Assembly (NCBI RefSeq): GCF_001971585.1
Contig: NZ_CP019323.1
Span: 2,098,053-2,162,052, forward strand
Direction of reading: 5' to 3'
Length of the DNA: 64,000 nt
From: Companilactobacillus allii
GTDB lineage: Bacteria; Bacillota; Bacilli; Lactobacillales; Lactobacillaceae
The notes beneath the pieces are model-generated. The model was not told the origin of the DNA, ran no database searches, and saw nothing but the letters and a program-made list of their open reading frames with translations. A program made the translations under genes and the position numbers. Each line of letters opens with the position of its first letter. Positions within the stretch are counted from its first letter, which is position 1. Below, one piece after another: positions 63,146 through 64,000 of the stretch.

Positions 63146-64000
63146 CTAGACACATAAACGATATACAGCTTCAGCAATTATCTCCATTGCTTTTCTCATA
63201 TCTGCCTTGCTCCAATTTTCATTAACCTGATGCATGAAATCAGGAGTAGTTGGTAGCATTGCACCAAATGCAACACAATTATTCATAGTTCTAGCAAAGG
63301 TTGCACCACCTGAAATAGCTGGTTTAGATTTAGTATCACCTGTTACATCTTGATACGCTGACATTAATGTTTTTACAAGCTCAGTATCAGTTGGAACGTA
63401 CAAAGGTGCTACATAGTCAAAGTTCTCATATTTAATATCAAATGGTTTAACTGCTTCTTCGACTTTTTTAATTAATTCATCGTGGTCCACTTTTACTGGG
63501 ATTCTCATATCAATTTGCAGACGTGATCTTTTGGAATTTATCTCCAAACTCGAAATATTAAAGGTCAATTTACCAGATACATCATCGGATATATCACCCA
63601 ATAAGTTGGTAGCATTAGCATCTTCCCCGAATTTCTTCAAAAATTGAAGGATTTTTACATCTGGAAAAACATCTGCTAAAGCAATACCGAGTCTGACAGT
63701 CGCATTAGTTCCTTCTGGGGCATTCATTGCATGAACTGAGTTACCGTGAATCTCGATACCGTCAGAGGTCATATCAGCATCAAACTTATGATTTTGTAAT
63801 GCTTCAAATACCTCATCTTGCTTTGGACCATTGTAAATTGCTTTACCGGGCACAGCGTTGAAGGCATCTACAATATTAAGATTCAACTCATCAGAACCTT
63901 CACCAACCAAATAAGATTGTTGTAATCCTTTTTCAGCATATATCAATGGGAATTCAGCATCTGGTGCAATTCCCATGTCAATTGGAGATTCAAACTTGTT
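63146..64000 (-). CDS. pepV: Dipeptidase PepV (M20 family), 5' end outside window
   Basis: The C-terminal 284 or so codons of a PepV-type dipeptidase, which splits dipeptides released from casein-type peptide use. The frame is open through the right window edge, with residues NKFESPIDMGIAPDAEFPLIYAEKG leading in. The dimerisation/lid domain and the C-terminal catalytic part (ISGGATFARTMNNCVAFGA, then DFMHQVNENW with the metal His) are present. The zinc ligands of the N-terminal part lie beyond the window. The terminator follows it. Confidence 0.9.
   Translation of the reverse strand, partial: NKFESPIDMGIAPDAEFPLIYAEKGLQQSYLVGEGSDELNLNIVDAFNAVPGKAIYNGPKQDEVFEALQNHKFDADMTSDGIEIHGNSVHAMNAPEGTNATVRLGIALADVFPDVKILQFLKKFGEDANATNLLGDISDDVSGKLTFNISSLEINSKRSRLQIDMRIPVKVDHDELIKKVEEAVKPFDIKYENFDYVAPLYVPTDTELVKTLMSAYQDVTGDTKSKPAISGGATFARTMNNCVAFGAMLPTTPDFMHQVNENWSKADMRKAMEIIAEAVYRLCV

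Overview
The window looks like a stretch of chromosome from a low-GC Gram-positive bacterium of the Lactobacillaceae. A Companilactobacillus-type species is my best guess, but this is inferred from gene content and not proven. The DNA is AT-rich, ribosome sites are GGAGG-like, TTG and GTG starts are common, and intrinsic terminators are frequent. Malolactic genes, many PTS operons, phospho-glycosidases and an IS1182-type element all fit. I see no tRNA, rRNA, CRISPR array or prophage.

Region 1 (1-9.5 kb) holds the start of obg, a fruR-fruK-fruA fructose operon, uvrC with a LexA-like box, a 50-residue SPJ_0845-like protein, an IS1182-family element and a small membrane-anchored unknown. Region 2 (9.5-17 kb) holds a sigma-54/LevR-controlled mannose-family PTS operon that runs into an MgtC-like gene, with a second MgtC paralogue behind a terminator. 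An EIIA remnant and a small HTH protein follow. About 750 bases without a gene (17.05-17.81 kb) carry many hairpins and palindromes.

Region 3 (17.8-24.1 kb) holds the malolactic locus (mleR, mleS, mleP), a Cof-type phosphatase and two tandem esterases. Region 4 (24.1-33.5 kb) holds an operon of two Gfo/Idh oxidoreductases around a PTS IIC with an RpiR regulator, a lone citX-like gene, an amino-acid permease with a gamma-glutamyl hydrolase, and a PTS-dependent dihydroxyacetone kinase (dhaKLM). Region 5 (33.7-41.8 kb) holds two lactose-type PTS operons, each with its own LacT antiterminator, a cre-overlapped promoter and terminator/antiterminator leaders sharing one conserved sequence.

Region 6 (41.8-49.1 kb) is the most unusual. 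Seven tightly packed genes encode a glycosylasparaginase, a GntR/UTRA regulator, a PTS IIC, a lone GrdB N-terminal-domain protein, a metal-ligand-depleted M42 protein, an intact M42 aminopeptidase and an M20 peptidase. Upstream lie two operators resembling the NagR/YvoA consensus. This suggests uptake and breakdown of N-acetylglucosaminyl-asparagine or glycopeptide fragments.

Region 7 (49.2-53.3 kb) holds guanine deaminase, apparently starting at ATT, a purine permease and an Eis-like acetyltransferase. Region 8 (53.3-60.6 kb) is a cre-controlled beta-glucoside PTS cluster (IIB, IIA, two GH1 enzymes, RpiR, IIC and a MupG-like phospho-glycosidase). Region 9 (60.7-64 kb) holds a Cof-type phosphatase, aroA and the 3' part of pepV. 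Paralogous pairs recur throughout, and three PTS IIC proteins (26, 46 and 55 kb) have no fused IIA/IIB, so they probably share the separate IIA/IIB made near 60 kb.
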